The notes below the pieces were generated by a model. The model made no database searches. It was not told the DNA's origin and saw only the letters and a list, made by a program, of their open reading frames with translations. This document shows, piece after piece, positions 28,011 to 37,190 of a DNA stretch of 64,000 bases. Numbering within the stretch: the stretch's first letter is position 1; each line of letters starts with the position of its first letter. Made by a program: the position numbers and the translations under genes. The stretch is taken from positions 1 to 64,000 of the forward strand of contig CALOCZ010000025.1 in NCBI GenBank assembly GCA_942491935.1, read 5' to 3'. This DNA is from JAGTVG01 sp942491935 (GTDB taxonomy: Bacteria > Bacteroidota > Bacteroidia > Cytophagales > Cyclobacteriaceae).

Positions 28011-29384
28011 ATGATATTTTTTAGAAGATGGATCTTGTATTGTACCTATTATTTTTTGTTTTGTTTATCCTCTTTGCATGCCCAGGATTCACCCTATAAC
28101 GCAAGGGCATACTTTGAAGCAGAGCATAACAACACCTATCAATTACTGGTGAAAAAGGTTACAAAGAACGAACCACTATCTGAGGAAGAATTCAAATACT
28201 TTGAAGAATACAATAACTATCTATCAAATTTCTACCAGAATCTTTCTGATTCAGAAAAAGAAAAATATCAGAAGAATAAATTGAAATGGTCCGGAGGGCC
28301 GAAAGTAAAATATGCCGGGGGAGATACAACTGCGATCGATGTCACACCATTAGGTAGTCATCCGGAGCGGAAATTTTATTTAAATAATGGATTATATGGA
28401 TTAGGTTATGGGATAACGTCCATATTCCTTTTCGAAATTGATGGAGCCGGTGCCGTAGCCTTACCCATATTATCATTAGGTATTTCAGTGGCCTTTCCTG
28501 CCATAAATAAAAAGAAATATGAAGGAATTGATTACAGTACGATCATGATGACAAGGCATGGAAAATTCATAGGCTTGCTGGATGGTGCAGCCCTTGGTTT
28601 TTTACTATATGGAGACGTTCGCGAAGATTCAAAAAAAGGTAAAGCCTTTGCAGCCACGATGATGGCAACAAGTATAGCTCTGGGAGAGGTGGGCTTTCAT
28701 GTCGGTAAAAAGAAAAAGTTTCCTGAGGGTAAGGTGGCTACGTATAAGTATTACAGTTTACTTGTACCCTTCTTAACATTTTCCGGATTGGTTATTGGGA
28801 ATGTTGATGATCCAAGGGTATATGGCGCTTCTGTTTTAGCGGCTGGAGCCGCAAGTTACTGGTATGCGGGTAAAGTCTATAATAAGTATAAATTTACCAG
28901 GGGGGATATGCTGGCCTCCTCCTCTTTTGGATTGCTATCTACAGGTTTTGGTTTTGGTATTTCTCCCATGGAAAAACCCTGGCATTTCATTTTTCCGGCA
29001 ATAACCGCAATTGGAGGTACCTATGCAGCGCATAGGATCTTTAAAAATACAAAATTAAGCTCAAAACAGGGATTGAATACCAATTATGCAAGCCTGGTAG
29101 GTACTACGGTTGGTTTTTTAGTAGCTCTCTTCATTCCTACAGATTCACATCATGTTATTTTGCTCCTTCCTGTTGCCACAGGGACTGCGGCATGGGCTGT
29201 TTATGCAGCTAGATACAAGAAAGAACAGTATTGGACTTCCAGACAGTATCATAAAAAATGGACCGATATGTCATTTAGTTTTACGCCACAAAATTATTTT
29301 ATCAATAAACAATTGGGTAAGTCAACCAGTAGAGAAGGTTTGAAAACCGGACTGCCTCTTTTCAGTTTAAAATTGAAACTTTAA
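28011..29384 (+). CDS. Hypothetical exported membrane protein
   Basis: 457 residues, not recognised. A signal peptide (FCLSSLHAQ, cut about residue 25) is followed by a charged helical part (45-95, EEEFKYFEEYNNYL...). Then come many glycine-rich hydrophobic stretches (GLYGLGYGITSIFLF, AVALPILSLGISVAFP, LLDGAALGFLLYG, ASVLAAGAASYWYAG, LVGTTVGFLVALFIP, ILLLPVATGTAAWAV) separated by short charged loops. That pattern suggests eight or more short helices in the inner membrane. It could transport or shape the membrane; nothing in the sequence shows which. Monocistronic, 218 nt before rplU. Confidence 0.65.
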   Translation: MIFFRRWILYCTYYFLFCLSSLHAQDSPYNARAYFEAEHNNTYQLLVKKVTKNEPLSEEEFKYFEEYNNYLSNFYQNLSDSEKEKYQKNKLKWSGGPKVKYAGGDTTAIDVTPLGSHPERKFYLNNGLYGLGYGITSIFLFEIDGAGAVALPILSLGISVAFPAINKKKYEGIDYSTIMMTRHGKFIGLLDGAALGFLLYGDVREDSKKGKAFAATMMATSIALGEVGFHVGKKKKFPEGKVATYKYYSLLVPFLTFSGLVIGNVDDPRVYGASVLAAGAASYWYAGKVYNKYKFTRGDMLASSSFGLLSTGFGFGISPMEKPWHFIFPAITAIGGTYAAHRIFKNTKLSSKQGLNTNYASLVGTTVGFLVALFIPTDSHHVILLLPVATGTAAWAVYAARYKKEQYWTSRQYHKKWTDMSFSFTPQNYFINKQLGKSTSREGLKTGLPLFSLKLKL

Positions 29385-29546
29385 TCAGGAATATGTACCG
29401 GTGGGCTAATCATGAATTAAAATACGGATTTAATTTTAATATTAGCTTCTTCCTATAATTCCAAATGGGTTACATTTGTATTTCAAAAATATGTAAAGAC
29501 ATTTTAAGGATTTCCCTAAATGTGGAGAATTATAATCTTTAAATCC

Positions 29547-29577
29547 TTTGCGAGTTTTCAAAAAAAATTTACCTTTG
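29547..29577 (+). promoter_or_regulatory. Bacteroidota-type promoter of rplU-rpmA
   Basis: TTTG at 29547-29550, 19 bases, then TACCTTTG at 29570-29577: an exact TTTG-N19-TAnnTTTG match. It ends 25 nt before the rplU ATG, so the leader is very short. Confidence 0.8.
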
Positions 29578-29602
29578 CAGTCCGTTTTAAAAATTAGAAT
29601 CA

Positions 29603-29911
29603 ATGTACGCTATAGTAGACATTGCAGGTAAGCAGTTCAAGGTAACTAAGGATCAGCAGATCTTTGCCCCCAAATTAAGTGGTGAGGCAGGAGATAAAGT
29701 TGAGTTCAAAGAGGTCTTGCTTGTTGATAACGATGGTAAGGTCAAAATTGGCACCCCAACTGTTAAGGGAGCTAAAGTCTCCGGTAAAATTGTGGAACAT
29801 CTGAAAGGTGATAAAGTGATCGTATTCAAGAAAAAGAGAAGAAAGGGATACAAGAAGAAGAATGGTCACCGTCAAGATTATACAAAATTATTAATTGAGG
29901 ATATAAAGTAA
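29603..29911 (+). CDS. rplU: 50S ribosomal protein L21
   Basis: 102 residues, normal length. YAIVDIAGKQFKVTKDQ at the start and KRRKGYKKKNGHRQDYTKLLI near the end are the L21 signatures. It binds 23S rRNA in the large subunit. It is followed 6 nt later by rpmA under one promoter. Confidence 0.97.
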   Translation: MYAIVDIAGKQFKVTKDQQIFAPKLSGEAGDKVEFKEVLLVDNDGKVKIGTPTVKGAKVSGKIVEHLKGDKVIVFKKKRRKGYKKKNGHRQDYTKLLIEDIK

Positions 29912-29917
29912 ATTGAT

Positions 29918-30175
29918 ATGGCACATAAGAAAGGAGCCGGTAGTTCAAGAAATGGTCGTGAATCAGAAAGTAAACGACTTGGCGTAAAGATTTTTGGCGG
30001 GCAGTTTGCCAAAGCCGGTAATATTATTGTCAGACAAAGAGGTACAAGACACCATCCTGGTAAAAACGTTGGGATGGGCAGAGACCATACCTTGTTTGCA
30101 TTGACCGATGGTATTGTTGAATTTAAAAGAGGCCAGAAAGACAGATCGTTTGTATCTGTAAAATTAGCAGAATAA
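29918..30175 (+). CDS. rpmA: 50S ribosomal protein L27
   Basis: 85 residues. MAHKKGAGSSRNGRESESKRLGVK and RQRGTRHHPGKNVGMGRDHTLFAL are diagnostic. L27 reaches the peptidyl-transferase centre. The N-terminus begins directly at MAHKKG, so there is no cleaved leader of the Firmicutes type. A terminator follows. Confidence 0.97.
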   Translation: MAHKKGAGSSRNGRESESKRLGVKIFGGQFAKAGNIIVRQRGTRHHPGKNVGMGRDHTLFALTDGIVEFKRGQKDRSFVSVKLAE

Positions 30176-30203
30176 AGAAAACATATATTTAATATAGTTA
30201 GAA

Positions 30204-30229
30204 AATCCCGCCTTGACGGGATTTTTTTT
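30204..30229 (+). terminator. Rho-independent terminator of rplU-rpmA
   Basis: AATCCCG/CGGGATT stem with a six-base loop and eight T residues, about 30 nt after the rpmA stop. Confidence 0.9.
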
Positions 30230-30293
30230 GTTCTTATTCAACAGGGCGATGCAACATGCCTTACCTGTATTTACTAAAATAACCTTCCCTTTA

Positions 30294-31925
30294 TCAATCT
30301 TTCTCCAAAAACGGATACCTGAAGTCGGTAGGAGGAACGAAAGTTTCCTTAATGGTACGCGGAGAAACCCATCTCAAAAGATTGATCATAGATCCAGCCT
30401 TGTCATTTGTTCCGGAGGCCCTGGCCCCGCCAAAAGGCTGCTGGCCAACTACCGCTCCGGTAGGCTTGTCGTTGATGTAAAAATTCCCGGCAGCATTTAC
30501 CAATCCTTTAGTAGCCAGGTCAATGGCATATCTGTCTTTAGAGAAAATGGCACCAGTCAAAGAATAAGGAGATGTACTGTCAACCAGTTCAATCGTTTCT
30601 TCAAACCGGTCAGCATTATAAACATAGATTGTCATTACTGGTCCAAAGATCTCTTCACACATGGTCACATATTGTGGATCTTCCGTTAAGATCACAGTTG
30701 GTTCTACAAAGTAGCCCTTGGATTTATCGTAACCACCCCCAGCTATTATACTGGTCGTATTGTTTTCCCTGGCATCATCAATATATTTAGCGATGCTGTC
30801 AAATGATTTCTCGTCGATAACAGCATTAAAGAAATTGCTGAAATCCTCAACTGGCCCTACCGTCATATCTTTAAGGTCTTTCAATAGGTATTCCTTTACA
30901 TCCGGCCATAAATTGTCTGGTATATATGCCCTGGAGGCGGCAGAGCATTTTTGCCCCTGGTATTCGAAAGCTCCACGAGTGATGGCAGTAGCCACTTCCT
31001 TGGCATCTGAGGAATGATGGGCCAGGATAAAGTCTTTTCCACCTGTTTCGCCTACAATCCTTGGATATGATTTATAACCGGCGATATTCTGACCAATAGT
31101 TTTCCAAATATGCTGAAATACAGCCGTACCTCCTGTGAAGTGAATGCCTGCAAAATCCGGGTGACTAAAAATGGTGTCACCAGCAACAGGGCCACTTACC
31201 AATATTAAATTGATAACACCGTCAGGTACACCAGCTTCCCTGAATACCTCCATTAATACATGGGCGGAATAAATGGCTGTTGTAGAAGCCTTCCATACAA
31301 CCGTGTTCCCCATTATTGCAGGGGCACTTGGCAAGTTGCCTGCAATGGATGTAAAATTGAAAGGAGTTAATGCAAATACGAATCCTTCAAGTGGCCGCTG
31401 TTCAAGCCTGTTCCACATTCCGGGAGCAGAATCTGGTTGCTGTTTGTATATCTGGGTCATATAATATACATTGAACCGAAGGAAATCTATCATTTCGCAG
31501 GCTGAATCAATCTCAGCTTGGAAAATGTTCTTGGATTGTCCCAACATGGTTGCTGCGTTTATTTTTGCCCGGTATGGCCCTGCAATTAGCTCAGCAGCCT
31601 TCAGAAAGATACTTGCCCTTTGCTCCCATGGAAGTGCCTCCCATTCTGGTTTAGCAGCCATTGCAGCATTAATGGCAAGTTCCACATGCGATTTGTCTCC
31701 CTGATAATAATTTGCAATTATATGTTTATGATCGTGTGGTGGAGCAATAGGTCTTTTATCTTCACTTCGAACTTCCTTCCCACCTATAAACATGGGTATG
31801 TCGATCACCTGTGACCTCAAAGAATCAATTGCTTCTCTCAACTCCTTTCTTTCAGGAGAATTCGGCAAATATGATTTAATAGGTTCATTGACGGGGATAG
31901 GTGTATTGTAAAATCCTTTTGACAT
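30294..31925 (-). CDS. pruA: L-glutamate gamma-semialdehyde dehydrogenase (delta-1-pyrroline-5-carboxylate dehydrogenase)
   Basis: 543 residues, an aldehyde-dehydrogenase of the eukaryote-like P5CDH type. The catalytic Cys327 lies in GQKCSAASRAY and the general base Glu293 in VGETGGKDF. ALTPFNFTSIAGNL and FTGGTAVF shape the NAD site, and PFGGARASGTNDKAG is the C-terminal signature. It oxidises glutamate semialdehyde to glutamate, the second step of proline use. The proline dehydrogenase partner is not in this window. Confidence 0.95.
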   Translation of the reverse strand: MSKGFYNTPIPVNEPIKSYLPNSPERKELREAIDSLRSQVIDIPMFIGGKEVRSEDKRPIAPPHDHKHIIANYYQGDKSHVELAINAAMAAKPEWEALPWEQRASIFLKAAELIAGPYRAKINAATMLGQSKNIFQAEIDSACEMIDFLRFNVYYMTQIYKQQPDSAPGMWNRLEQRPLEGFVFALTPFNFTSIAGNLPSAPAIMGNTVVWKASTTAIYSAHVLMEVFREAGVPDGVINLILVSGPVAGDTIFSHPDFAGIHFTGGTAVFQHIWKTIGQNIAGYKSYPRIVGETGGKDFILAHHSSDAKEVATAITRGAFEYQGQKCSAASRAYIPDNLWPDVKEYLLKDLKDMTVGPVEDFSNFFNAVIDEKSFDSIAKYIDDARENNTTSIIAGGGYDKSKGYFVEPTVILTEDPQYVTMCEEIFGPVMTIYVYNADRFEETIELVDSTSPYSLTGAIFSKDRYAIDLATKGLVNAAGNFYINDKPTGAVVGQQPFGGARASGTNDKAGSMINLLRWVSPRTIKETFVPPTDFRYPFLEKD

Positions 31926-31973
31926 AATTCTTATTGGTTTATGTTAAAAAAAACGTATCCTTTTTAAGGATTG

Positions 31974-31981
31974 CAAAAGTA
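31974..31981 (-). promoter_or_regulatory. TAnnTTTG box upstream of pruA
   Basis: On the minus strand TACTTTTG lies about 50 nt before the pruA ATG, matching the Bacteroidota -7 element. No TTTG sits at the usual distance upstream, so only half the promoter is supported. Confidence 0.4.
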
Positions 31982-32028
31982 AGTAATATACTTTAAATTC
32001 CCCATTTTAACAGGGTCAAAACCGATCT

Positions 32029-32721
32029 TCAGAGGATTGATTTTAGGTCCAGTAATTTCTGGATTTCATAGGTAACTGGCAAGTCGTGTTCTATGTTGTC
32101 AGGATTGAAAAAAATAACATCCAGATCGGCATTTAAAGCACCTTTTATGTCCGTTTCAAGATTATCTCCGATCATCAGGCATGACTTTTTATCCACACCT
32201 ATCATATCAACTGCCTTATTGAACATTTCCTTACTTGGCTTTTTATGTCCCACCGCTTCAGATGTGAAGATCTTATCAAAATATCCACGTAGATTACTGC
32301 TGTTCAACTTAGTGTCCTGAATATCATCGAATCCATTTGTGATGATATGCATTTGATAGGATCCTTTTAAATAATCAAGTACCTCAAATGCGTCAGGGAT
32401 AACATTCTCTTTAGTTGGACAGATGCTGAGATAAGTATTACTAATATCATCAGGTATGTCCGTAGATTTTAATCCAAGTTGGGTTAGAACCATTTCAAAT
32501 CGCTTTGTCCTGATAAATTCCCTGTCGATCTCATCACGGTCATACTTTTCCCATAATATGGTATTTACTGTCTTGAATTTATCCACAAATTCCTGACAGC
32601 TGAAAGCATTGAAACGCTGTAAATCGTAAAAAAGATAAACTTCATTCAATGCCTCACTTGAATTTCTTTCAAAATCCCAAAGTGTATGGTCCAGGTCAAA
32701 TAGTAAATGGGTATAATTCAT
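32029..32721 (-). CDS. HAD hydrolase, YjjG-type noncanonical pyrimidine nucleotidase
   Basis: 230 residues. HAD motif I is FDLDHTLW (Asp9, Asp11), motif II HIITNGF, motif III the Lys in GHKKPSKEMF, and motif IV MIGDNLETDIKGA. The FDLDHTLWDFERNS start is typical of YjjG-like 5'-nucleotidases, which remove phosphate from noncanonical pyrimidine nucleotides in housecleaning. It is encoded 26 nt after the ArsR gene on the same strand. Confidence 0.87.
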   Translation of the reverse strand: MNYTHLLFDLDHTLWDFERNSSEALNEVYLFYDLQRFNAFSCQEFVDKFKTVNTILWEKYDRDEIDREFIRTKRFEMVLTQLGLKSTDIPDDISNTYLSICPTKENVIPDAFEVLDYLKGSYQMHIITNGFDDIQDTKLNSSNLRGYFDKIFTSEAVGHKKPSKEMFNKAVDMIGVDKKSCLMIGDNLETDIKGALNADLDVIFFNPDNIEHDLPVTYEIQKLLDLKSIL

Positions 32722-32746
32722 ATGGAGATTTTAACAACGTTTATTT

Positions 32747-33151
32747 CTACTCAATTGGGCTTTTTTCTTTCTGATGGAATTTAGCTAGTTCATCCTGTTT
32801 CAAAAAGGTCTCGAAATTTTCAAGATCTCCTTTTAGGATGTGGTCTTTATTAAAGTATTCCATGATCAGCTTTATCAGATCCATTACCTCATCCTTAATT
32901 GAATAAAAAACCCATTGATCCGCTTTTCTGGCATTGACAATCCCAGAGTTTTTCAGGTATGACAAATGCCGGGATGTTTTGGCTTGAGTAAATTCTAATA
33001 TGATCTCAAGATCAGTGATGCACATCTCACCCTTCATAAACATCAAATTCAAGATTCTTACCCGTGGTTCCTCGGATAATGCTTTGAAAAGCTGGACACC
33101 AAATACAAGGGAAAAGTTCTTTAAACGCATAAAATGTGGATGAAAGTTCAA
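32747..33151 (-). CDS. ArsR-family transcriptional regulator
   Basis: 134 residues. A winged-helix DNA-binding domain with LFKALSEEPRVRILNLMFMKGEMCITDLEIILEFTQAKTSRHLSYLKNSGIV is the ArsR pattern. The usual metal-binding Cys pair of the recognition helix is missing (single Cys in EMCITDL), so metal sensing is unlikely. It heads a pair with the HAD phosphatase and lies back to back with the plus-strand regulatory-domain gene. Confidence 0.88.
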   Translation of the reverse strand: MNFHPHFMRLKNFSLVFGVQLFKALSEEPRVRILNLMFMKGEMCITDLEIILEFTQAKTSRHLSYLKNSGIVNARKADQWVFYSIKDEVMDLIKLIMEYFNKDHILKGDLENFETFLKQDELAKFHQKEKSPIE

Positions 33152-33212
33152 ATATAATTGTTTAGGCGATTAAGTGCCACACAATGATATTTTATTGTTA
33201 AAGATTGTTAAA

Positions 33213-33917
33213 ATGAGTAGAATTGTAGTCATATTATCCATCTTTGAGTTTATAATTCATACTTTCAGATTGAGTCGGCGAATAAAAATAGTTCTGGGGA
33301 TTGTGTTAATGACCATATCTTTCCTAAATGTGAAAGATGCTCTGGCACAGGGAGGTGAATTGGAGATCATCCAGTTTTCTGGGGTAGTACTCCGGCCTGA
33401 CAGCACCGGTGGTGTGCTGGGTGTCCATGTGTATGTTCCCAAGGCAGGTCGTGGGACAACAACCAATCAATTCGGTTACTTTTCAATGCCTACACTCGTA
33501 GGCGATAGTATAGTTATCAGTGCAATTGGGTATCAAAAGCAACACTTTATTGTTCCAAGAGGCCAGGGAGATGCCATTACCGTTATTATCCCCTTAAAAG
33601 AAGATACGATCATGTTGCCTGAAATAGAAGTATTCCCGTACCCTACTGAAGAATTGCTGAAGGAAGCAATACTTGCCATGAGATTGCCAAATGCCAGGGA
33701 CTATAATGCCATTAATCAGAATCTGAATGAACAGGTCATGGCTGAAATGTTCAGGACTATGCCCATGGACGGAAGCCAGAATTACAAATATTATATGAAC
33801 CAGCGGCTCACCTATTGGAACGATGCCATAGGGCCAAGATACAATGCACTTTTAAATCCCCTGGCATGGGCGGACTTCTTTAAATCCCTGAAGCGCGGGG
33901 ACTTAAAGAAAAAGTAA
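33213..33917 (+). CDS. Exported protein with carboxypeptidase-regulatory-like domain
   Basis: 235 residues from the ATG at 33213; the frame is open 13 codons further, from 33174, but the leader fits the later start. A hydrophobic leader (about 25-45, IKIVLGIVLMTISFL, cut near ALAQG) is followed by a Greek-key domain with GVVLRPDSTGGVLGVHVYVPKAGRGTTTNQFGYFSMP and IVISAIGYQKQHFIV. This is the CarboxypepD_reg fold usually found at the front of TonB receptors, here without a barrel. A charged tail ends the protein. Probably periplasmic or outer-membrane associated. Confidence 0.75.
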   Translation: MSRIVVILSIFEFIIHTFRLSRRIKIVLGIVLMTISFLNVKDALAQGGELEIIQFSGVVLRPDSTGGVLGVHVYVPKAGRGTTTNQFGYFSMPTLVGDSIVISAIGYQKQHFIVPRGQGDAITVIIPLKEDTIMLPEIEVFPYPTEELLKEAILAMRLPNARDYNAINQNLNEQVMAEMFRTMPMDGSQNYKYYMNQRLTYWNDAIGPRYNALLNPLAWADFFKSLKRGDLKKK

Positions 33918-33990
33918 TTATTAACTATCCCAAAAACAATTATTTAGAAATCTTCACGTTTATTCTATAGCTGTTTAGTGGCAGGCTTGT

Positions 33991-34398
33991 ATGAGAAGAT
34001 TTTTTATTATTATTTCAGGGGTTTTAGTATTGATATTCAATCAGTGTGCGCCAGAGAGGGGATCTGAAGCGGATTATTTCACAGGTACCTGGGAAGCTGA
34101 ATGGTATCTTGTGGATGAACATATGCTTGGAACGTTCTCCAAATCTGAAATCACAATGAACGGACAGGTAGTATTTGACCAGAACCAATCGGTCGAGATT
34201 ACGGCTTACGGTTTTGAGGGCTGTGTCTTTGCTTCTGATACTGCCAGAAACAAATTACATTTTGAGTTTCAGGACAGCTTATTGAATTTGATCAATAAAG
34301 AAAAAGAGGTAGTTTTTTCTTATAAGGTTAAAGAAAAACTACCTGAAAAACTTACACTTCTTCTTATGGACGATATACAGCTTACTTTAAGTCGTTGA
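33991..34398 (+). CDS. Small lipoprotein of unknown function
   Basis: 135 residues. The leader MRRFFIIISGVLVLIFNQC gives a lipid-attachment Cys19. The rest is a compact beta-rich domain (YFTGTWEAEWYLVDEHMLGTFSKSEITMNGQVVFDQNQ...), a lipocalin-like or META-like pattern, not recognised. Its 3' end overlaps the convergent clpB 3' end by 12 nt. Confidence 0.7.
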   Translation: MRRFFIIISGVLVLIFNQCAPERGSEADYFTGTWEAEWYLVDEHMLGTFSKSEITMNGQVVFDQNQSVEITAYGFEGCVFASDTARNKLHFEFQDSLLNLINKEKEVVFSYKVKEKLPEKLTLLLMDDIQLTLSR

Positions 34399-37014
34399 TC
34401 CTTCTATATTAACATTGTCCAGATTCAGAAATTTAATATGATTGTTTTTATCTAGATCAATACCAACTACTGAATCATTGCTTATTTCCCCTGACAAGAT
34501 CTCTTTTGATAGCTCATTGAGTATCTCCCGCTGTAATATACGTTTTAATGGTCTGGCACCATACTGAGGATCAAATCCAATCTCAGCTAAATGTTCAAGT
34601 GCTTTGTCAGAGGCTTCCAGTTTTATTCCATTTGATATAAGCATTTCCTGAATATGCCTGAATTGGATTCCAACAATTTTCCGAACGTCTTTTTTAGAAA
34701 GTGGCTTGAACATAATGGATTCGTCGATCCTGTTCAGGAATTCTGGCCGGAACGTTTGTTTTAACAAGTCAAATACTTGCTTTTGTGTATCTTCCAGTAT
34801 TGCCTGTTCATTTTCTTCCGTAAGAGTAGCAAACTTGTCCTGGATGATATGTGATCCTATATTAGTGGTCATTATGATAATGGTGTTTTTGAAATTTGCA
34901 ACCCGGCCTTTGTTGTCTGTTAACCTGCCATCATCAAGTACCTGTAATAATATATTGAATACATCCGGATGTGCCTTTTCTATCTCATCCAGCAATATCA
35001 CAGAATAGGGTTTTCTTCTGACGGCTTCTGTCAATTGTCCACCTTCATCATAACCTACATATCCCGGAGGAGCTCCTATAAGCCGGCTTACAGTATGCCT
35101 TTCCTGATATTCTGACATATCTATGCGAACCATAGCATTTTCATCATTAAACAGAAATTCCGCCAATGATTTGGCTAGCTCAGTTTTTCCTACACCTGTC
35201 GTACCCAGAAAAATAAAGGAACCAATAGGCCGCCTGGGATCCTGCAATCCCGCCCTGCTTCTTCGAACAGCATCAGAGAGGGCCCTGATAGCTTCCTCCT
35301 GACCAGCCACCCGTCTGCTTAATTCCTCCTCAAGCATCAATAATTTTTCCCGGTCACTCTGGAGCATTTTGGAAACCGGAATGCCTGTCCATTTGGCTAC
35401 AACTTCTGCAATATCCTCGCTATCCACATCTTCTTTCAGCAAAGGTGAATCTCCCTTCATTTCTTCCATTCTGGCATTGTAACCTTCGAGTTTTTTCTCA
35501 CTTTCCACGATTTTCCCATATCTTATTTCTGCAACCTTTCCGAAATCACCTGCCCTTTCTGCCTGCTCGGCTTCATGTTTGTATTGATCGATTTTTTCCT
35601 TCTCTTCCCGGATACCCTGTATCACATCCTTTTCGCGTTCCCATTTTGCCTTTACCTCATTTCTCTGCTCAGATAGATTGGAAATTTCCTTTGAAAGAGC
35701 CCTTTCCTTTTCCTTATCCTTTTCTCTGCGGATTGCTTCACGCTCAATTTCAAGCTGCATGATCCTCCTTTGTAACTCATCCAGTTCCTCCGGAAGAGAG
35801 TTTATCTCAATCCTCAACTTTGCCGCTGCCTCATCCATCAGGTCAATGGCCTTATCCGGTAAGAACCGGTCTGAAATATACCTGTCACTTAGTTCAACAG
35901 ATGCAATGACGGCGTCGTCTTTTATCCTTACTCCATGATGCACCTCATATTTTTCCTTTATACCCCTCAGAATGGATATAGAATCCTGTACGGAAGGCTC
36001 ATCCACTATCACACTCTGGAAACGACGTTCCAGTGCTTTATCTTTTTCTATGTGTTTCTGATATTCTTTAAGAGTAGTTGCCCCGATGGCATGCAGTTCG
36101 CCCCTTGCCAAAGCTGGTTTTAAAAGGTTGGCAGCATCCATGGCACCTTCGCCACCTCCGGCTCCGATCAATGTGTGAATCTCATCAATGAATAATATAA
36201 TTTCTCCATCAGAATCGGTAACTTCCTTGATTACAGATTTTAGTCGTTCTTCGAACTCCCCCTTGTATTTGGCTCCAGCTACGAGCAGCCCCATATCGAG
36301 GGATATAATTGATTTAGATTTCAGGTTATCAGGTACATCCCCATCAACCATCCTTTGTGCCATTCCTTCTACTATGGCAGTTTTTCCTACACCAGGCTCA
36401 CCCAATAAGATCGGATTATTCTTGGTTCTCCTTGACAGTATCTGCAGAACCCGGCGGATCTCATCATCCCTGCCGATAACCGGATCTATCTTGCCTTCTT
36501 TGGCCATCTCGTTCAGGTTCTTACTGTATCTTTCCAATGAGCGGTATTTACCTTCAGCATTTGGGTCATTTACCTTATTCCCACCCCTCAGTTCTTCGAT
36601 GGCTTTCTTCAGGTGTTTTTCATTTATACCTGCATCCTTCAGGATTTGGGCCATTTTGTCCTTACCCTTTATTATTCCAAGTAATATATGCTCGATGGAA
36701 ATATATTCATCCTTTAATTCCGTGCTGAACTTTTCAGCATCCTGAAGTACCGATGAGCTATAGTTTGACAGGTAAGGTTGCTGGTCACCACTTACTTTCG
36801 GATAGCTTTCCAGCAATTCTGCCAGTTTAGTATCCAGATGCTCCCTGTTTACATTTAATTTGTTGAATATAAAGGAAGTCACATTCTCATCTGTATTGAT
36901 AATACCTTTAAATAAATGACCCGGTTCAATGACCTGGTTACTCATCTCCTGGGCAATCTGTACAGACTTCTGAATAGCCTCCTGTGATTTTATAGTATAT
37001 TTTTCAAAATTCAT
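34387..37014 (-). CDS. clpB: ATP-dependent disaggregase ClpB
   Basis: 875 residues: N-domain (1-150), AAA-1 with Walker A GEPGVGKT near residue 205, the long charged coiled-coil middle domain (about 405-530) that distinguishes ClpB from ClpA/ClpC, AAA-2 with GTTGVGKT near 605, and the C-terminal domain. It works with DnaK to dissolve aggregates. FIDEIHTLIGAGGGEGAMDAAN and RIDMSEYQERHTVSRLIGAPPGYVG are intact. Monocistronic; no obvious heat-shock operator was seen. Confidence 0.97.
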   Translation of the reverse strand: MNFEKYTIKSQEAIQKSVQIAQEMSNQVIEPGHLFKGIINTDENVTSFIFNKLNVNREHLDTKLAELLESYPKVSGDQQPYLSNYSSSVLQDAEKFSTELKDEYISIEHILLGIIKGKDKMAQILKDAGINEKHLKKAIEELRGGNKVNDPNAEGKYRSLERYSKNLNEMAKEGKIDPVIGRDDEIRRVLQILSRRTKNNPILLGEPGVGKTAIVEGMAQRMVDGDVPDNLKSKSIISLDMGLLVAGAKYKGEFEERLKSVIKEVTDSDGEIILFIDEIHTLIGAGGGEGAMDAANLLKPALARGELHAIGATTLKEYQKHIEKDKALERRFQSVIVDEPSVQDSISILRGIKEKYEVHHGVRIKDDAVIASVELSDRYISDRFLPDKAIDLMDEAAAKLRIEINSLPEELDELQRRIMQLEIEREAIRREKDKEKERALSKEISNLSEQRNEVKAKWEREKDVIQGIREEKEKIDQYKHEAEQAERAGDFGKVAEIRYGKIVESEKKLEGYNARMEEMKGDSPLLKEDVDSEDIAEVVAKWTGIPVSKMLQSDREKLLMLEEELSRRVAGQEEAIRALSDAVRRSRAGLQDPRRPIGSFIFLGTTGVGKTELAKSLAEFLFNDENAMVRIDMSEYQERHTVSRLIGAPPGYVGYDEGGQLTEAVRRKPYSVILLDEIEKAHPDVFNILLQVLDDGRLTDNKGRVANFKNTIIIMTTNIGSHIIQDKFATLTEENEQAILEDTQKQVFDLLKQTFRPEFLNRIDESIMFKPLSKKDVRKIVGIQFRHIQEMLISNGIKLEASDKALEHLAEIGFDPQYGARPLKRILQREILNELSKEILSGEISNDSVVGIDLDKNNHIKFLNLDNVNIEGSTT

Positions 37015-37190
37015 ATCTTTTTTATCCTTCTTTTAATAACAATTTCTATTACTCAAATTTCAATCCATTTGAGACTTGAAGGTTTTTTGCGCCAAATTGT
37101 CCGAATTTGAACACTTGAAAGATGAATTTATGCCAAATTGGCCTGAAAAAGTTAATTTTCAAGGATAATTTGATTTCAAAACTTCATAAG

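Noticed and set aside
30213..30689. 158-residue open frame after rpmA
   Set aside because: It is antisense to the intact 3' part of pruA and begins inside the rpmA terminator.
36188..36745. 185-residue open frame on the plus strand
   Set aside because: It is antisense to clpB inside the intact AAA-1/N-domain region, has a composition typical of a reverse-strand shadow, and shows no motif.
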